Source of the DNA: JANXUR01 sp038229415
GTDB lineage: Bacteria > Acidobacteriota > Terriglobia > Terriglobales > Acidobacteriaceae
Direction: 5' to 3'
Length of the DNA stretch: 64,000 bases
Assembly (NCBI GenBank): GCA_038229415.1
Contig: JBBROM010000005.1
Coordinates: 124,001 to 188,000 of the forward strand
The notes below the pieces were generated by a model, which was not told where the DNA came from, did no database searches, and worked only from the letters and a program-made list of their open reading frames with translations. The translations under genes and the position numbers were made by a program. Below are positions 7,957-16,928 of the stretch, one piece after another (the first letter of the stretch is position 1; every line of letters begins with the position of its first letter).

Positions 7957-8457
7957 ATGGGAGGCGAAATGGGAGACAAGGCCATTGCAGTCATCGCAGT
8001 CAATGATAAAGCGCCGGATGTAACTTTGCCGGATCAGTCGGGGAACAAGGTTTCGCTGAAGGATTTCAAGGGGCAGACGGTGGTGCTGTTCTTTTATCCG
8101 AAGGCGAACACGCCGGGATGCACGATTGAGGCGTGCGAGTTCCGCGACACTTACTCCAAGTTGAAGAAGCTGGCGGTGGTGCTGGGGATTTCCGGTGATA
8201 CGTCCGGTGCACAGAAGAAGTTTGAGGAGAAGTTCAGCCTGCCATTTCCGCTGTTGGCGGATGCCGACCGCTCCATCGCCGACAGCTTCGGAATTCTGAA
8301 GGAGAAGAATATGTATGGCAAGAAGGTGAAAGGAATTGTCCGGACTACGTACATCATCGGGCCGGACGGCAAGATCAAGCACATCTTCGAAAAGGTGAAG
8401 CCCGAAGGTCACGCGGAAGAAGTGTTGGCTTGGCTGAAGGCGAACGCCAAAGGCTAA
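7957..8457 (+). CDS. bcp: thioredoxin-dependent thiol peroxidase (Bcp/PrxQ peroxiredoxin)
   Basis: Peroxiredoxin that reduces H2O2 and organic hydroperoxides in the cytoplasm using thioredoxin. At 166 aa it is slightly longer than usual because of a short N-terminal extension. The peroxidatic motif NTPGCT has Cys55, and the resolving Cys60 lies five residues on (CTIEAC), the classic BCP/PrxQ layout. GAGGAG ends a few nt before ATG 7957; ATG 7972 is a second in-frame choice that would remove the extension. No signal peptide. It is divergent from the secreted-protein gene at 6481-7884. Confidence 0.94.
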   Translation: MGGEMGDKAIAVIAVNDKAPDVTLPDQSGNKVSLKDFKGQTVVLFFYPKANTPGCTIEACEFRDTYSKLKKLAVVLGISGDTSGAQKKFEEKFSLPFPLLADADRSIADSFGILKEKNMYGKKVKGIVRTTYIIGPDGKIKHIFEKVKPEGHAEEVLAWLKANAKG

Positions 8458-8591
8458 CTGGGCGAGCGTATACGATCTCTGTAGTAGTTATGCCGTATCC
8501 TTTCGCTTGACAGTCGGCAGCAAACGCGCAAGACTTTTGGCATCGAGAAGTATCAAGAAATATCGAATCCTGGCACGAGCTTCCGTTCCCA

Positions 8592-8610
8592 GCCCCTTCC
8601 GGGCTGGCGT
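8592..8610. repeat. short hairpin in the sedolisin leader
   Basis: CCCAGCCC...GGGCTGG forms a small hairpin about 75 nt before the protease start codon. The 218-nt gap between bcp and the protease shows nothing else that I can name. It could be an attenuator-like or bcp-terminating structure, but there is no T-run. Confidence 0.3.
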
Positions 8611-8681
8611 TCTCCCAGCGCTGGTTCGAAGCTTCCCTCGTTCACGTTCGTCATGTAGCAGGCACGAAAAGGAGTATGGAT

Positions 8682-9932
8682 ATGAAAAAAACTTTCTGGG
8701 TAGCAATGGCTGTTGTTCTTCTGGTAGTCGGACTGACTGCTGCGGGAATGGCGCAAAAGGGGCATATCGTAATACCGAATTCGAGCATAGCCAAGCCGGG
8801 CGATGCCGGGGTGCGCGCACACACCAACCTGAAGATCATGATGCCAGACCGGCCGTTCAGCGCGGCGACGATCAATCCGCAGATTGGGCCGCCGTTCACC
8901 GGTTATGCGTTTGATACGCCGGGATCGCTGAATTGCGTCTACAAGACAGTGCCCAACACAGCGGGTTGCAACCCCTATACGGCGTTGACGCTCCCTAATA
9001 CCGGCAGCCGGGCGATTGCGCTGGTGGAGGCGTTTCACAATCCTTTCGCTATCACGGATCTGCGGACGTTCTCGACCCAGTTCGGTCTGCCGCAAGCAGA
9101 CATCACGGTGGTGTATGCCACGGGCGTGAAGCCCCCGGTGGATTTGACGGGTGGCGGCTGGATTCTGGAGAGCAGTCTAGACGTGCAGTATGCCCACAGC
9201 ATGGCTCCGAACGCCAAGCTTTATCTGGTGGAAGCGAAGTCGAACGGCCTAGCTGATCTGCAGCTTGCCGAAGATGTGGCCTCCGGTCTGGTGGCGGCTG
9301 CGGGTGGCGGCGAGATCAGCAACAGCTTTGGCGGTGGCGAGTTCTTTGGGGAAGAGGCGTTCGAGAGCCACTACAAGGGCGCCGGCATCGTTTACTTCGC
9401 CTCGTCGGGCGACGCGATTACGCCGATCGAGCCGAGTGTGCTGGCGAACGTGGTCTCCGTGGGCGGAACCGAGTTTGATCGTGACGCCAACTTCGACTTC
9501 GTGGACGAGCATCCGTGGGCGTCGGCCGGTGTCGGCGACAGCCTTTATGTGCCGCGTCCTGCGTCGCAGGCCAGCATTTCGGGGATTGTGGGACGGTTCC
9601 GCGGCACACCGGACGTATCGTTTAACGGTGGCTGCAACAGCTCGGTGTGGGTGCGCGCGTTTGGCGACAACATCAGCGGTGCCAGCGGCTGGTATGCGCT
9701 GTGCGGCACGAGCCTTTCGGCACCAGCCTACGCCGGGCTGGTAAACAGCGCGGGCAGCTTCAGCTCAGGGTCGCAGGCCTATCTACAGTCGCTTTATGCG
9801 GAACAGGGCAATGCCAGCGTGTTCAACGACATCACGTCGGGCACGTGCGGCACTGGCGGAGTCTTCTCGGCGGTACCGGGCTGGGACTTCTGCACCGGGT
9901 TGGGGAGTCCGAACGCGTTGACAGGCAAATAG
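8682..9932 (+). CDS. sedolisin-like serine-carboxyl protease (S53)
   Basis: Exported protease of the sedolisin/kumamolisin type, 416 aa. Residues 1-24 are a signal peptide. The catalytic Glu163 and Asp167 are in ESSLDVQYAH, the oxyanion Asp244 in SSGD, and the nucleophile Ser344 in GTSLSAP. The C-terminal FNDIT...FCTGLGSPN region matches the calcium-binding end of the fold. The usual pro-domain of roughly 180 residues is absent: only about 80 residues lie between the signal and the catalytic domain. GGAG at 8671-8674 sits 7 nt before ATG 8682, whereas ATG 8676 is too close, so 8682 is chosen. A hairpin terminator follows. Confidence 0.85.
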   Translation: MKKTFWVAMAVVLLVVGLTAAGMAQKGHIVIPNSSIAKPGDAGVRAHTNLKIMMPDRPFSAATINPQIGPPFTGYAFDTPGSLNCVYKTVPNTAGCNPYTALTLPNTGSRAIALVEAFHNPFAITDLRTFSTQFGLPQADITVVYATGVKPPVDLTGGGWILESSLDVQYAHSMAPNAKLYLVEAKSNGLADLQLAEDVASGLVAAAGGGEISNSFGGGEFFGEEAFESHYKGAGIVYFASSGDAITPIEPSVLANVVSVGGTEFDRDANFDFVDEHPWASAGVGDSLYVPRPASQASISGIVGRFRGTPDVSFNGGCNSSVWVRAFGDNISGASGWYALCGTSLSAPAYAGLVNSAGSFSSGSQAYLQSLYAEQGNASVFNDITSGTCGTGGVFSAVPGWDFCTGLGSPNALTGK

Positions 9933-9950
9933 CGCGAGAGATCGCGAACT

Positions 9951-9987
9951 AGAAACGGCCCCGCTTTGGCGGGGCCGTTTCTGTTTT
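9951..9987 (+). terminator. rho-independent terminator
   Basis: Near-perfect hairpin with arms AGAAACGGCCCCGC and GCGGGGCCGTTTCT, followed by GTTTTT on the plus strand. It lies between the convergent sedolisin and RDD genes and is symmetrical enough to work from both sides. Confidence 0.9.
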
Positions 9988-9997
9988 TAGGAAATCG

Positions 9998-11455
9998 TTA
10001 GTCAAGGCCGTGCGCGAACGGTTCCGGCTTCTCTCCGCCGACGGCGCAATAGGTTTGGGTGATGCGGTCGTGCCAGCCCAGGAAGTCTTCGTCGAGGAAG
10101 CACCAGAAGTAGCCGAGGCCTGCGGGAAGCAGCGAGAGCAGGCTGGCCCAGGCGCGTCGAGTGCGGTGTTTGCGGTCGGCGAGGCCACCCTGAAACTGGC
10201 GCAGCTCGAGGCCCATGAGGCGCAGGCCGGGGGTGGAACCGGTGAAGACGAGGGCAACGTACTTGTAGGTAAACCATACCAGCACGAACATTGCGGCGGT
10301 CAGTATGACGGCGAACTTGCCAGTGGGAATGGTGATGGTATGGCCAAGTGCCAGCGCGGAGTGGGTGGCGGTAAAGAATCCGGTGCCGCCAAAGAGTGTG
10401 GTGGCGACGGCGGCGAAGAGCAAATCCACGGCTTCGGCTAGTCCGCGCCACGGCAGTGGCGCGGCGGAGATAGGCACCTCGATGCGGTCGCTGGAATTCT
10501 CCAAGGTCGCGCTATCGTCACGACGCGGCGACGAGCCCAGCGCGATTCCTCCGAAGGCGGGAGGCAGCGGGGCGACGGCTTGGGGTTCGATGTCCGCGTC
10601 CACGATGCGCAGCAACGCACTACCCACAAAGTCGAGGCCAGGCTGCGGATGGAACGACTCCGCCAGCTCATGGTCGGCGGGGCGATAGGGCGACAGCTTG
10701 GGGAAGGCGATGATCTTGACTTCAGGGACATCAAGCTGGGTGGATTCGCTGCCGAGGCGCAGTGCGTTCATGACTTCCGGCCCGGTGATGTGCAACTCCG
10801 CTTCGGAGGTGCTTTCGTCAGTGCGAAGGGCCGCAGCGATCGCAGGGTCGGAGAAGTCGAAGTGAATTCGCGGGGCGATGGCGGCGGCATCGCCAAAGTT
10901 GTTCTCCACTGGCAGTGCGTTAGCGACTTCCTCCGCCAGAGATTGGGCTTCGAGCGGATGCGCGGTGACTGGTGCGGCAAGTTCAGCTGCAAGTTCAGCT
11001 TCGAGCACGGCGCGATACATGCGCGGAACCGGACGAGGAAACGTGGTGGCAGGCTCCGGAGCCTCAAGCGCAGGCTCTGAGGCGAGAGTGCCTTCCAAGG
11101 GAAGCTGGAGCGAGGGGAACTTGGGCTGTTTTTGCTGGCGGCGCTGACGGACGGTTGCCAAGCGTTGGCTTAGCTCGTCGCGCCAAGCAGAGTCTGCGGC
11201 CTCTTCAGCGTCACCGTTTGCGCTACCAGATTCGTGCGACGGGGCCATGTCGCTAAAGAGGCCGGGCGTAAAGTTGGACGTGGAGACACGGCGACTGGGG
11301 CGCGAACCGAGTCCAGCCACAGGCAACGAGACCGGGTCGCGCAGAAAATCGCGGTGCGTTTCGTCAGACGGCTCAGGCGACGTGGACGCCCCAGCTGCCA
11401 TCGAGGCGGAGCTCTGCCATCCGCTTGCGGGTGGTTCTGAAAGACTTTCGCGCAA
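9998..11455 (-). CDS. RDD-family membrane protein with long N-terminal region
   Basis: A 485-aa protein whose last 150 residues form an RDD domain: transmembrane segments around VDLLFAAVATTLFGG and FAVILTAAMFVLVWFTYKYV, then TPGLRLMGLEL and the terminal FLDEDFLGWHD segment. The first 330 residues are hydrophilic, rich in Pro/Ala/Glu/Ser and probably disordered. The best start is a TTG at 11455 preceded by AAGGGAG at good spacing; no ATG nearby has a comparable ribosome site. RDD proteins are of mixed, mostly unknown function, with some linked to ion transport. It is divergent from lptD (110 nt gap) and convergent with the sedolisin. Confidence 0.75.
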   Translation of the reverse strand: MRESLSEPPASGWQSSASMAAGASTSPEPSDETHRDFLRDPVSLPVAGLGSRPSRRVSTSNFTPGLFSDMAPSHESGSANGDAEEAADSAWRDELSQRLATVRQRRQQKQPKFPSLQLPLEGTLASEPALEAPEPATTFPRPVPRMYRAVLEAELAAELAAPVTAHPLEAQSLAEEVANALPVENNFGDAAAIAPRIHFDFSDPAIAAALRTDESTSEAELHITGPEVMNALRLGSESTQLDVPEVKIIAFPKLSPYRPADHELAESFHPQPGLDFVGSALLRIVDADIEPQAVAPLPPAFGGIALGSSPRRDDSATLENSSDRIEVPISAAPLPWRGLAEAVDLLFAAVATTLFGGTGFFTATHSALALGHTITIPTGKFAVILTAAMFVLVWFTYKYVALVFTGSTPGLRLMGLELRQFQGGLADRKHRTRRAWASLLSLLPAGLGYFWCFLDEDFLGWHDRITQTYCAVGGEKPEPFAHGLD

Positions 11456-11564
11456 AACTTCTCCCTTGAAACTACGATCGGGGCAACGCGCCGTTTTGCC
11501 ATGCCCCTTGAGGCCATGCTAAGGTCAAGCCCAGCGACATCTCTGGAGCCGTGACACGCGCGCG

Positions 11565-13979
11565 ATGACATCCCGCTATCGAATCCTTATCATGTTGGCG
11601 TGGGTTTGTCACGTATTTCTTGCTATGCCGGTGGTATGCGGTCAGTCGCTGTCCTCGAAATCAGCCGCCAAGGCTGTGGAAAAACCACTGCCCAAGAATC
11701 TGGAAGACGTAACGATCACGGCGCTGACGCAGGAAAAATTGGGCGACCAGTACACCCTCAGCGGCAACGCGACGGTGCACTACCGCGCGTTTATTCTGCA
11801 CGCAGATACCATGACCTACAACGCGGCCACCAACCACGCCTCGGCCGAAGGACACGTGGTGCTGGAAGGCACGGATCGCGACGAGCATCTGGAAGCGACG
11901 CGTGCGGAGTACAACCTGAAGACCGGTGCGGGGCGCTTTTACGATGTGGTGGGGCGGGTGGGAGCGCGGCTGAATGAACACGGTAGTTCGTTGACCACCG
12001 ATGCACCGTTCACTGTCACCGGAAAAATAATTGAGCGCACGGAAACGGATCGCTACCTGGTGCATGAGGGTACGGTGACGACGTGCGAATCGCCGCGCCC
12101 GAAGTGGACGTTTTCGGCCAAACTGATTGGCGTGGATTTGGGCGGAAACGCGGTGATTCACAACGGCGTGTTTCATATTCGCGGCGTACCGGTGGTGTAT
12201 TTCCCCTATGCCACGCATCCGATTGAGAACGCGCGGCAGTCGGGCTTGCTGATTCCTTCAATTGGGCAATCGTCGGTAAAGGGGACGGTGATTGGTGAGT
12301 CGTTGTATTGGGCGATGAACCGCAGCGCGGATGCGACGCTGGGGGCGGAGTATTACTCGCATCGTGGCTGGTCGCAGCATGGCGACTTCCGCTGGCGGCC
12401 CAGCGAAAACAGCGTGATTGACCTGAATTATTTTGGGGTGCTCGACCGGAAACAGCAGGGCGGCGAAAACGCCAAGCTGAAGGCGGAAGGGCAACTGCCG
12501 TGGGGATTTCGCGGCGTCGCGAATATTGACTACCTCAGTTCGTTCGTCTTCAGGTTGGCGTTCAGTCAGGTGTTTAGCCAGGCGATTGACTCGGAGGTGA
12601 AGTCGAACATTTTTGCCTCGCGCAGCAAGAACGGCATTTCAGTCAATTTTCTTACGGCGCGTTACCAGAACTTTCAGAGTTCCACCAACAACAGCGACGT
12701 GATCAACATTCTGCATTTGCCGAGTCTGGAGATTTCCGGATTCGACCGGCAGTTGGGGAAGACGCCTCTGGTTTGGTCGTTCGACGCAGCTGCCGAGGGG
12801 TTGCATCGCGGCGAGCCGGGATTCACCACCGGCAATGTGGGCCGGTTCGATGTGGAGCCAGCGCTGGCGTTGCCGATACACCTGAAGGGATGGGACTTGC
12901 GTCCGGAGGTGGCGGTGCGGGGCACAACTTACACCGAGCGGCTGGTGCCGACGAATGGGGTGGGAGTTGCGGCGGCGGATCCGATTGCGCGCAGAGCGCT
13001 GGAAGCGAGCTTTGAGATTGCGCCGCCCTCGTTGTCGCGGATTACCGAGAAGGAATATTTTGGACGGCGATTTAAGCATGTGATTGAGCCGCGGATTACT
13101 TATCGCTACGTGACGGGCGTGGACAACTTCAGCAGCCTGCTGCGGTTTGACTCGCGAGATATTTTGACCAACACCAACGAGCTGGAATATGCGGTGACGC
13201 AGCGGCTCTATGCCAAGCGGACGACGGGCCAGCCCGAAGAGTGCGGTTCACGCGGGGCGCGCAACCTGAGTTTAAGCGCGGCAGTTTCGGCGCGAGGCGC
13301 CTGGCTGGATGAGGACAAGGACGAGAATCCATGTGCTTCGGAGCCGACGCCGCCGGTGCGCGAGGTGCTGACGTGGACACTGGGGCAGAAGTATTTTGTG
13401 GATCCGACATTTGGCGGCGCACTGGTGAACGGAGTGCGGAATGTGTTTACAACGACCGCCGACTTTGCCGGAATCGGATTCCTGACCGACCAGCGCCGCT
13501 TTGCTCCGCTGATTTCTCGGCTGCGCTTTCAGCCCAATGGACGTAGCGAAGCGGAGTGGAATTTCGACTACGACTTCAAGAAGGGGCGCATTTCGTCCTC
13601 TACGGCGTTGGTGAACTTTCACTTTGGTAGCTTCACGGTCGGCGGCAGCGATGTATACCTGCGTGCGCCGGGCGAAATCGCGGGCACCACAGGCACGGTG
13701 GTAGATCGCTTCCATCAGTTCCGGGTGTTGCTGGGGTATGGGTATCCTAACAAGCGCGGGTTGAGCGCGGCGACGAACATTGGCTTCGACGCGAATCGAG
13801 TGTTTCTGCAATATGCGGCAATCCAGACGAGTTACAACTGGGACTGCTGTGGAGTGAACTTTGAGTATCGGCGCTTTGCGCTGGGCTCGGTGCGGAATGA
13901 GAATCAGTATCGCTTCTCGTTCAGTCTGGCGAATGTAGGGGCGTTTGGAAATTTGAAGCGGCAAGAGCGGCTGTTCTAG
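11565..13979 (+). CDS. lptD: LPS-assembly outer-membrane protein LptD
   Basis: Outer-membrane beta-barrel that inserts LPS into the outer leaflet together with LptE. 804 aa with a signal peptide (residues 1-26, ending VVCGQ). Residues about 45-150 are the OstA/LptA-like jellyroll (EDVTITALTQEKLGDQYTLSG, SAEGHVVLEG). The remainder is the barrel, with the LptD signature region around IGQSSVKGTVIGESLYWAMNRSADATLGAEYYSHRGW and many alternating strands to the C-terminus (GAFGNLKRQERLF). It heads the run of envelope genes at 11.5-20.7 kb, although a minus-strand TA pair and a secreted protein separate it from waaA. Confidence 0.92.
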   Translation: MTSRYRILIMLAWVCHVFLAMPVVCGQSLSSKSAAKAVEKPLPKNLEDVTITALTQEKLGDQYTLSGNATVHYRAFILHADTMTYNAATNHASAEGHVVLEGTDRDEHLEATRAEYNLKTGAGRFYDVVGRVGARLNEHGSSLTTDAPFTVTGKIIERTETDRYLVHEGTVTTCESPRPKWTFSAKLIGVDLGGNAVIHNGVFHIRGVPVVYFPYATHPIENARQSGLLIPSIGQSSVKGTVIGESLYWAMNRSADATLGAEYYSHRGWSQHGDFRWRPSENSVIDLNYFGVLDRKQQGGENAKLKAEGQLPWGFRGVANIDYLSSFVFRLAFSQVFSQAIDSEVKSNIFASRSKNGISVNFLTARYQNFQSSTNNSDVINILHLPSLEISGFDRQLGKTPLVWSFDAAAEGLHRGEPGFTTGNVGRFDVEPALALPIHLKGWDLRPEVAVRGTTYTERLVPTNGVGVAAADPIARRALEASFEIAPPSLSRITEKEYFGRRFKHVIEPRITYRYVTGVDNFSSLLRFDSRDILTNTNELEYAVTQRLYAKRTTGQPEECGSRGARNLSLSAAVSARGAWLDEDKDENPCASEPTPPVREVLTWTLGQKYFVDPTFGGALVNGVRNVFTTTADFAGIGFLTDQRRFAPLISRLRFQPNGRSEAEWNFDYDFKKGRISSSTALVNFHFGSFTVGGSDVYLRAPGEIAGTTGTVVDRFHQFRVLLGYGYPNKRGLSAATNIGFDANRVFLQYAAIQTSYNWDCCGVNFEYRRFALGSVRNENQYRFSFSLANVGAFGNLKRQERLF

Positions 13980-14040
13980 TGCTAAGCGATTGCCAGTTGT
14001 GCGCCCACATGCTGACTCGCCACTTATTCAACCGAGAGTG

Positions 14041-14508
14041 CTATCGAAGGAATTTCGCTTCGAGAGCGGCGGAGGCGCGGAAGGTGGTTTCGGCGAGTAG
14101 TCGGCGGTAAGCAAGCATTGGATTGATCAACTTGAGTTCGCCTGCGGTCAACAGAACACCCAAGGTGCCAGTGACTCTGAGGCCGCGCCGGGTCGCTTCC
14201 CGCCGCGCTTTGCGCTCGTCCACAAGCAGCAGATCCGCGTGTTGCTCCTGCGCGAGCTGAATTGCTTCACGTTCACCCCAATCGAGAAACATGAGATCGG
14301 CTTCCGGCGGAGAAATCAGAGGTTGAACTTCAAGCCAGTCTGGGATGTGACTCAGCCATGCTTTTACCGGGGCCGGTGAGCCCGCGTGACCTAGTTCCCG
14401 TAGCACGCCGTCAGGAACCATAATGCGTTGGTAAAGCTGAGGAAGCAGGCCAACGCATTCGATTTGAATCAGATAGTTCAGCGGGGACGTATCAGCGACA
14501 ACGATCAC
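14041..14508 (-). CDS. PIN-like toxin (DUF3368 family)
   Basis: Putative ribonuclease toxin, 155 aa. The N-terminus VVADTSPLNYL gives the first PIN acidic residue (Asp6). LDWGEREAIQLA and DLLLVDERKARREA supply the later acidic positions, and GTLGVLLTAGELKLI matches the DUF3368 C-terminal pattern. Its start ATGA overlaps the stop of the UPF0175 gene by 4 nt, so translation is coupled. By family knowledge the partner should neutralise it. The pair sits between lptD and waaA on the opposite strand, which suggests insertion into an envelope gene run. Confidence 0.85.
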   Translation of the reverse strand: MIVVADTSPLNYLIQIECVGLLPQLYQRIMVPDGVLRELGHAGSPAPVKAWLSHIPDWLEVQPLISPPEADLMFLDWGEREAIQLAQEQHADLLLVDERKARREATRRGLRVTGTLGVLLTAGELKLINPMLAYRRLLAETTFRASAALEAKFLR

Positions 14509-14771
14509 GTGCGCAAATTTTCCTGAGCCAGAAGCTGACGCATGGTCTCGCGGTCTTGTTCGAGATCGGCTTCGTCGTAAGCTTGGTCGTAGATGTGATG
14601 CTGCTTCAGGAACCCATCAAACTCATGCCTAGAGAGGCCCAGCAGTTGGCCAGCCTGGGAATGAGACAGGCTACCCGCGCGGTATCCCTCGATAGCGAGT
14701 GCTTCCAGAGCTTCGCGCCCCGGGTCGGGATGCGAGGCGAGGTCATCTGGAAGCTGGACGGTGATCTGCAT
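14505..14771 (-). CDS. UPF0175-family antitoxin
   Basis: Small 88-aa protein with the UPF0175 pattern: a short beta N-terminus (QITVQLPDDL), then EALEALAIEGYRAGSLSHSQAGQLLGLSRHEFDGFLKQHHI, a helix-turn-helix-like segment, and an acidic tail (DEADLEQDRE) that could wrap the toxin. It is the first gene of a two-gene unit and overlaps the toxin by 4 nt. A TATACT box (minus strand, 14778-14783) lies only about 7 nt before the ATG, so the transcript may be nearly leaderless; the -35 is weak. Confidence 0.85.
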   Translation of the reverse strand: MQITVQLPDDLASHPDPGREALEALAIEGYRAGSLSHSQAGQLLGLSRHEFDGFLKQHHIYDQAYDEADLEQDRETMRQLLAQENLRT

Positions 14772-14819
14772 AGGAAAAGTATAGCAAGGGCGGAAAAGTG
14801 AGTCCCGGGTAACTACGTC

Positions 14820-15491
14820 TTACTGCGCCCTGCCCAGATACTTATCCATCGGAAGATCGAAGTAGAAGAGTTCCTGTCCGTGGGAGTTCTTGAGGCCGCT
14901 GATGTCCAGGCGGGCACCGGGGAGCGGGCGATTCACGTCGCGAATATCGAAGAAGAAAAATCCTGCGCGGGTGGTGTGCGGTTCCACCACGCGAGCCGCG
15001 AACTGGGCACGATCCATCTCGTCGAGTTGGTCGTGGTTCACGCTGCTCTTGGCGCGTCCGGTGGGCAAGGGAATGGGAATCTTGCGCTGCGGATCTTTGG
15101 GATTCGACAGGCGGCGGTAGAGGTCGTCATTCGTAGCTGGCGGAATTTTTTCGTGGTCGGCAGTGATGAGCTGGATTTGCAGGTTGCCAACGGTGATGGG
15201 CTGGTCGCCGTCGTTGGTGATGACGACGAGGATGGGCAGCAGGTCGTGATCGGCCCACTTGATGGCGAAGATATCGCTCTTGGGGGCGGACTCGTAGGGT
15301 TCGGCGGCGACGGTGACGCTTTCGTCCGTGTGGGCTTCGTGCGCGGCGTAAGTGGCTGCGGGCTGTACCTGCGGCATCGCGAACTGTTTCTTGGCGAAGG
15401 CTGCGCCCACGGCAAGCAGGGCGATGGCGGCGATGGCAACAGCGCGCGGAACGGGACGAGTCACTTGAGTCAAAGGAAACGACCTCTGCAA
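14820..15491 (-). CDS. membrane-anchored or secreted protein of unknown function
   Basis: A 223-aa protein with one N-terminal hydrophobic segment (about 15-33, AVAIAAIALLAVGAAFA), either a signal peptide or an anchor. The mature part looks like a beta-sandwich: LLPILVVITNDGDQPITVGNLQIQLITADHEKI resembles an Ig-like strand pattern. Near the end, RAGFFFFDIRDVNRPLPGARLDISGLKNSHGQELFYFDLPMDKYL reads as further strands. The family is not recognised. It lies between the TA pair and waaA (divergent, 75 nt). Confidence 0.6.
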   Translation of the reverse strand: MQRSFPLTQVTRPVPRAVAIAAIALLAVGAAFAKKQFAMPQVQPAATYAAHEAHTDESVTVAAEPYESAPKSDIFAIKWADHDLLPILVVITNDGDQPITVGNLQIQLITADHEKIPPATNDDLYRRLSNPKDPQRKIPIPLPTGRAKSSVNHDQLDEMDRAQFAARVVEPHTTRAGFFFFDIRDVNRPLPGARLDISGLKNSHGQELFYFDLPMDKYLGRAQ

Positions 15492-15566
15492 TCTACAGAA
15501 TTATAGCGGGCGGCTGAAGAGTTGGATGCGGCGGATGCGGGTCGCGGTCGGTAGAATAGCGAACGA

Positions 15567-16928
15567 ATGTTGTATGCCATTTACAGTGCGCTGCTGGCCG
15601 CCGGGCTGCTGCTGAGTCTGCCGTTTTGGCTGTGGAAGATGGCTACGGTGGGCAAGTATCGCGCGGGGCTGGGCGAGAGGCTGGGCCGAATCCCGGCGCG
15701 TTTGAATGGCTCGGTGCGAGGCGTGGGGCCAGCAGTGTGGGTACATGCGGTGTCGGTGGGCGAGGTGTTGGCCGTGGCAGGGCTGGTGGAGCAGTGGCGC
15801 GAACGGCATCCGGAGTGGGAAGTATTTGTTTCGACGACGACGGCGACGGGGCAGAAGCTGGCGCGGGAGCGGTTCGGCGCGGAACGGGTCTTTTATTTTC
15901 CGTTGGATTTGGGGTTCGCGGTGCGGCCGTGGCTGCGCTTTGTGCGGCCTGAGTTGGTGGTGATGGCGGAGACGGAGTTCTGGCCTAACTTTCTGCGGCT
16001 GGCACGGCGGAGTGGGGCGAAGATTGCGGTGGTGAATGCGCGGATCTCGAATCGGTCTCTGCCGGGGTATGAGCGTTGGCAAAAGTTGCTGATGCCAGTG
16101 CTAGCGGATGTGGATTTGTTTCTGGCGCAGAGTGAGACGGACGCGACGCGGCTTGTGGCGATCGGGGCTGCGCAAGAGAAAGTGCGGGTTAGCGGGAATT
16201 TGAAGTTTGATGCGCGGCCTCCGCAAGAGAGTGCGTTTGCGGAAGAGCTGAGGGAGCGGCTTGTGGCCGCGCAGGCCGCGCCAGTTCTGGTCTGCGGCAG
16301 CACCACGGCGGCGCCAGGCGGTACTCGGGTGGGGAATCTGGTGGATGAGGAGTCGGTGCTGATCACGGCATTCGCGGCAGTGCTGCGGGAATTTCCAGTG
16401 GCGCTGATGGTGCTGGCTCCGCGACATCCCGAACGGTTTGATGAAGTGACAGAGATGCTGGCGCGGAGTGGGATGGTTTGGTGGCGGCGATCGCAGCTTG
16501 CGCCCGATGCGCCTTTGCGCGGGGGCGTGCTGCTGCTGGATTCGATCGGCGAACTAGCGTCGGTGTATGCGCTGGCGACGCTGGCATCTGTGGGCGGCAG
16601 CCTAGTGGCGCGGGGTGGACACAACATTCTGGAGCCTGCACATTTTGGAGTGCCGATTGTGGTGGGGCCGCATACGGAAAACTTCCGCGACATGATGCGT
16701 TTGTTCGAGCAGGGGCGCGCAGTGGAGGTTATTCGCGACCCGACAGTGGATGAGGGGGGCACCGCGCAAGTGGCGCAAGTGGCGCGAGTGGTTGCTGCCA
16801 CCTGGCTGCGGTTGCTGCGGGATGAGAGTCTGCCAGCGATGGGCGAGCGCGGTCGGCACGTGCTATTGCAGCAGCGCGGCGCGACGGGGCGCACTTTGCA
16901 AGCCCTGGAAGAACTGGTGCGCGCATGA
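15567..16928 (+). CDS. waaA: 3-deoxy-D-manno-octulosonic acid (Kdo) transferase
   Basis: Transfers Kdo from CMP-Kdo to lipid IVA at the inner face of the cytoplasmic membrane. 453 aa with an N-terminal membrane anchor (MLYAIYSALLAAGLLLSLPFW). Family signatures include YRAGLGERLGRIP, VWVHAVSVGEVLA (with the catalytic Glu), FVSTTTATGQKLA, AETEFWPNFL, VNARISNRS and, in the donor domain, GGSLVARGGHNILEP. A short extra segment (about 255-265) lies after GSTTAAPGG. The stop overlaps the lpxK start by 4 nt (ATGA), so the two are translationally coupled. Confidence 0.95.
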   Translation: MLYAIYSALLAAGLLLSLPFWLWKMATVGKYRAGLGERLGRIPARLNGSVRGVGPAVWVHAVSVGEVLAVAGLVEQWRERHPEWEVFVSTTTATGQKLARERFGAERVFYFPLDLGFAVRPWLRFVRPELVVMAETEFWPNFLRLARRSGAKIAVVNARISNRSLPGYERWQKLLMPVLADVDLFLAQSETDATRLVAIGAAQEKVRVSGNLKFDARPPQESAFAEELRERLVAAQAAPVLVCGSTTAAPGGTRVGNLVDEESVLITAFAAVLREFPVALMVLAPRHPERFDEVTEMLARSGMVWWRRSQLAPDAPLRGGVLLLDSIGELASVYALATLASVGGSLVARGGHNILEPAHFGVPIVVGPHTENFRDMMRLFEQGRAVEVIRDPTVDEGGTAQVAQVARVVAATWLRLLRDESLPAMGERGRHVLLQQRGATGRTLQALEELVRA

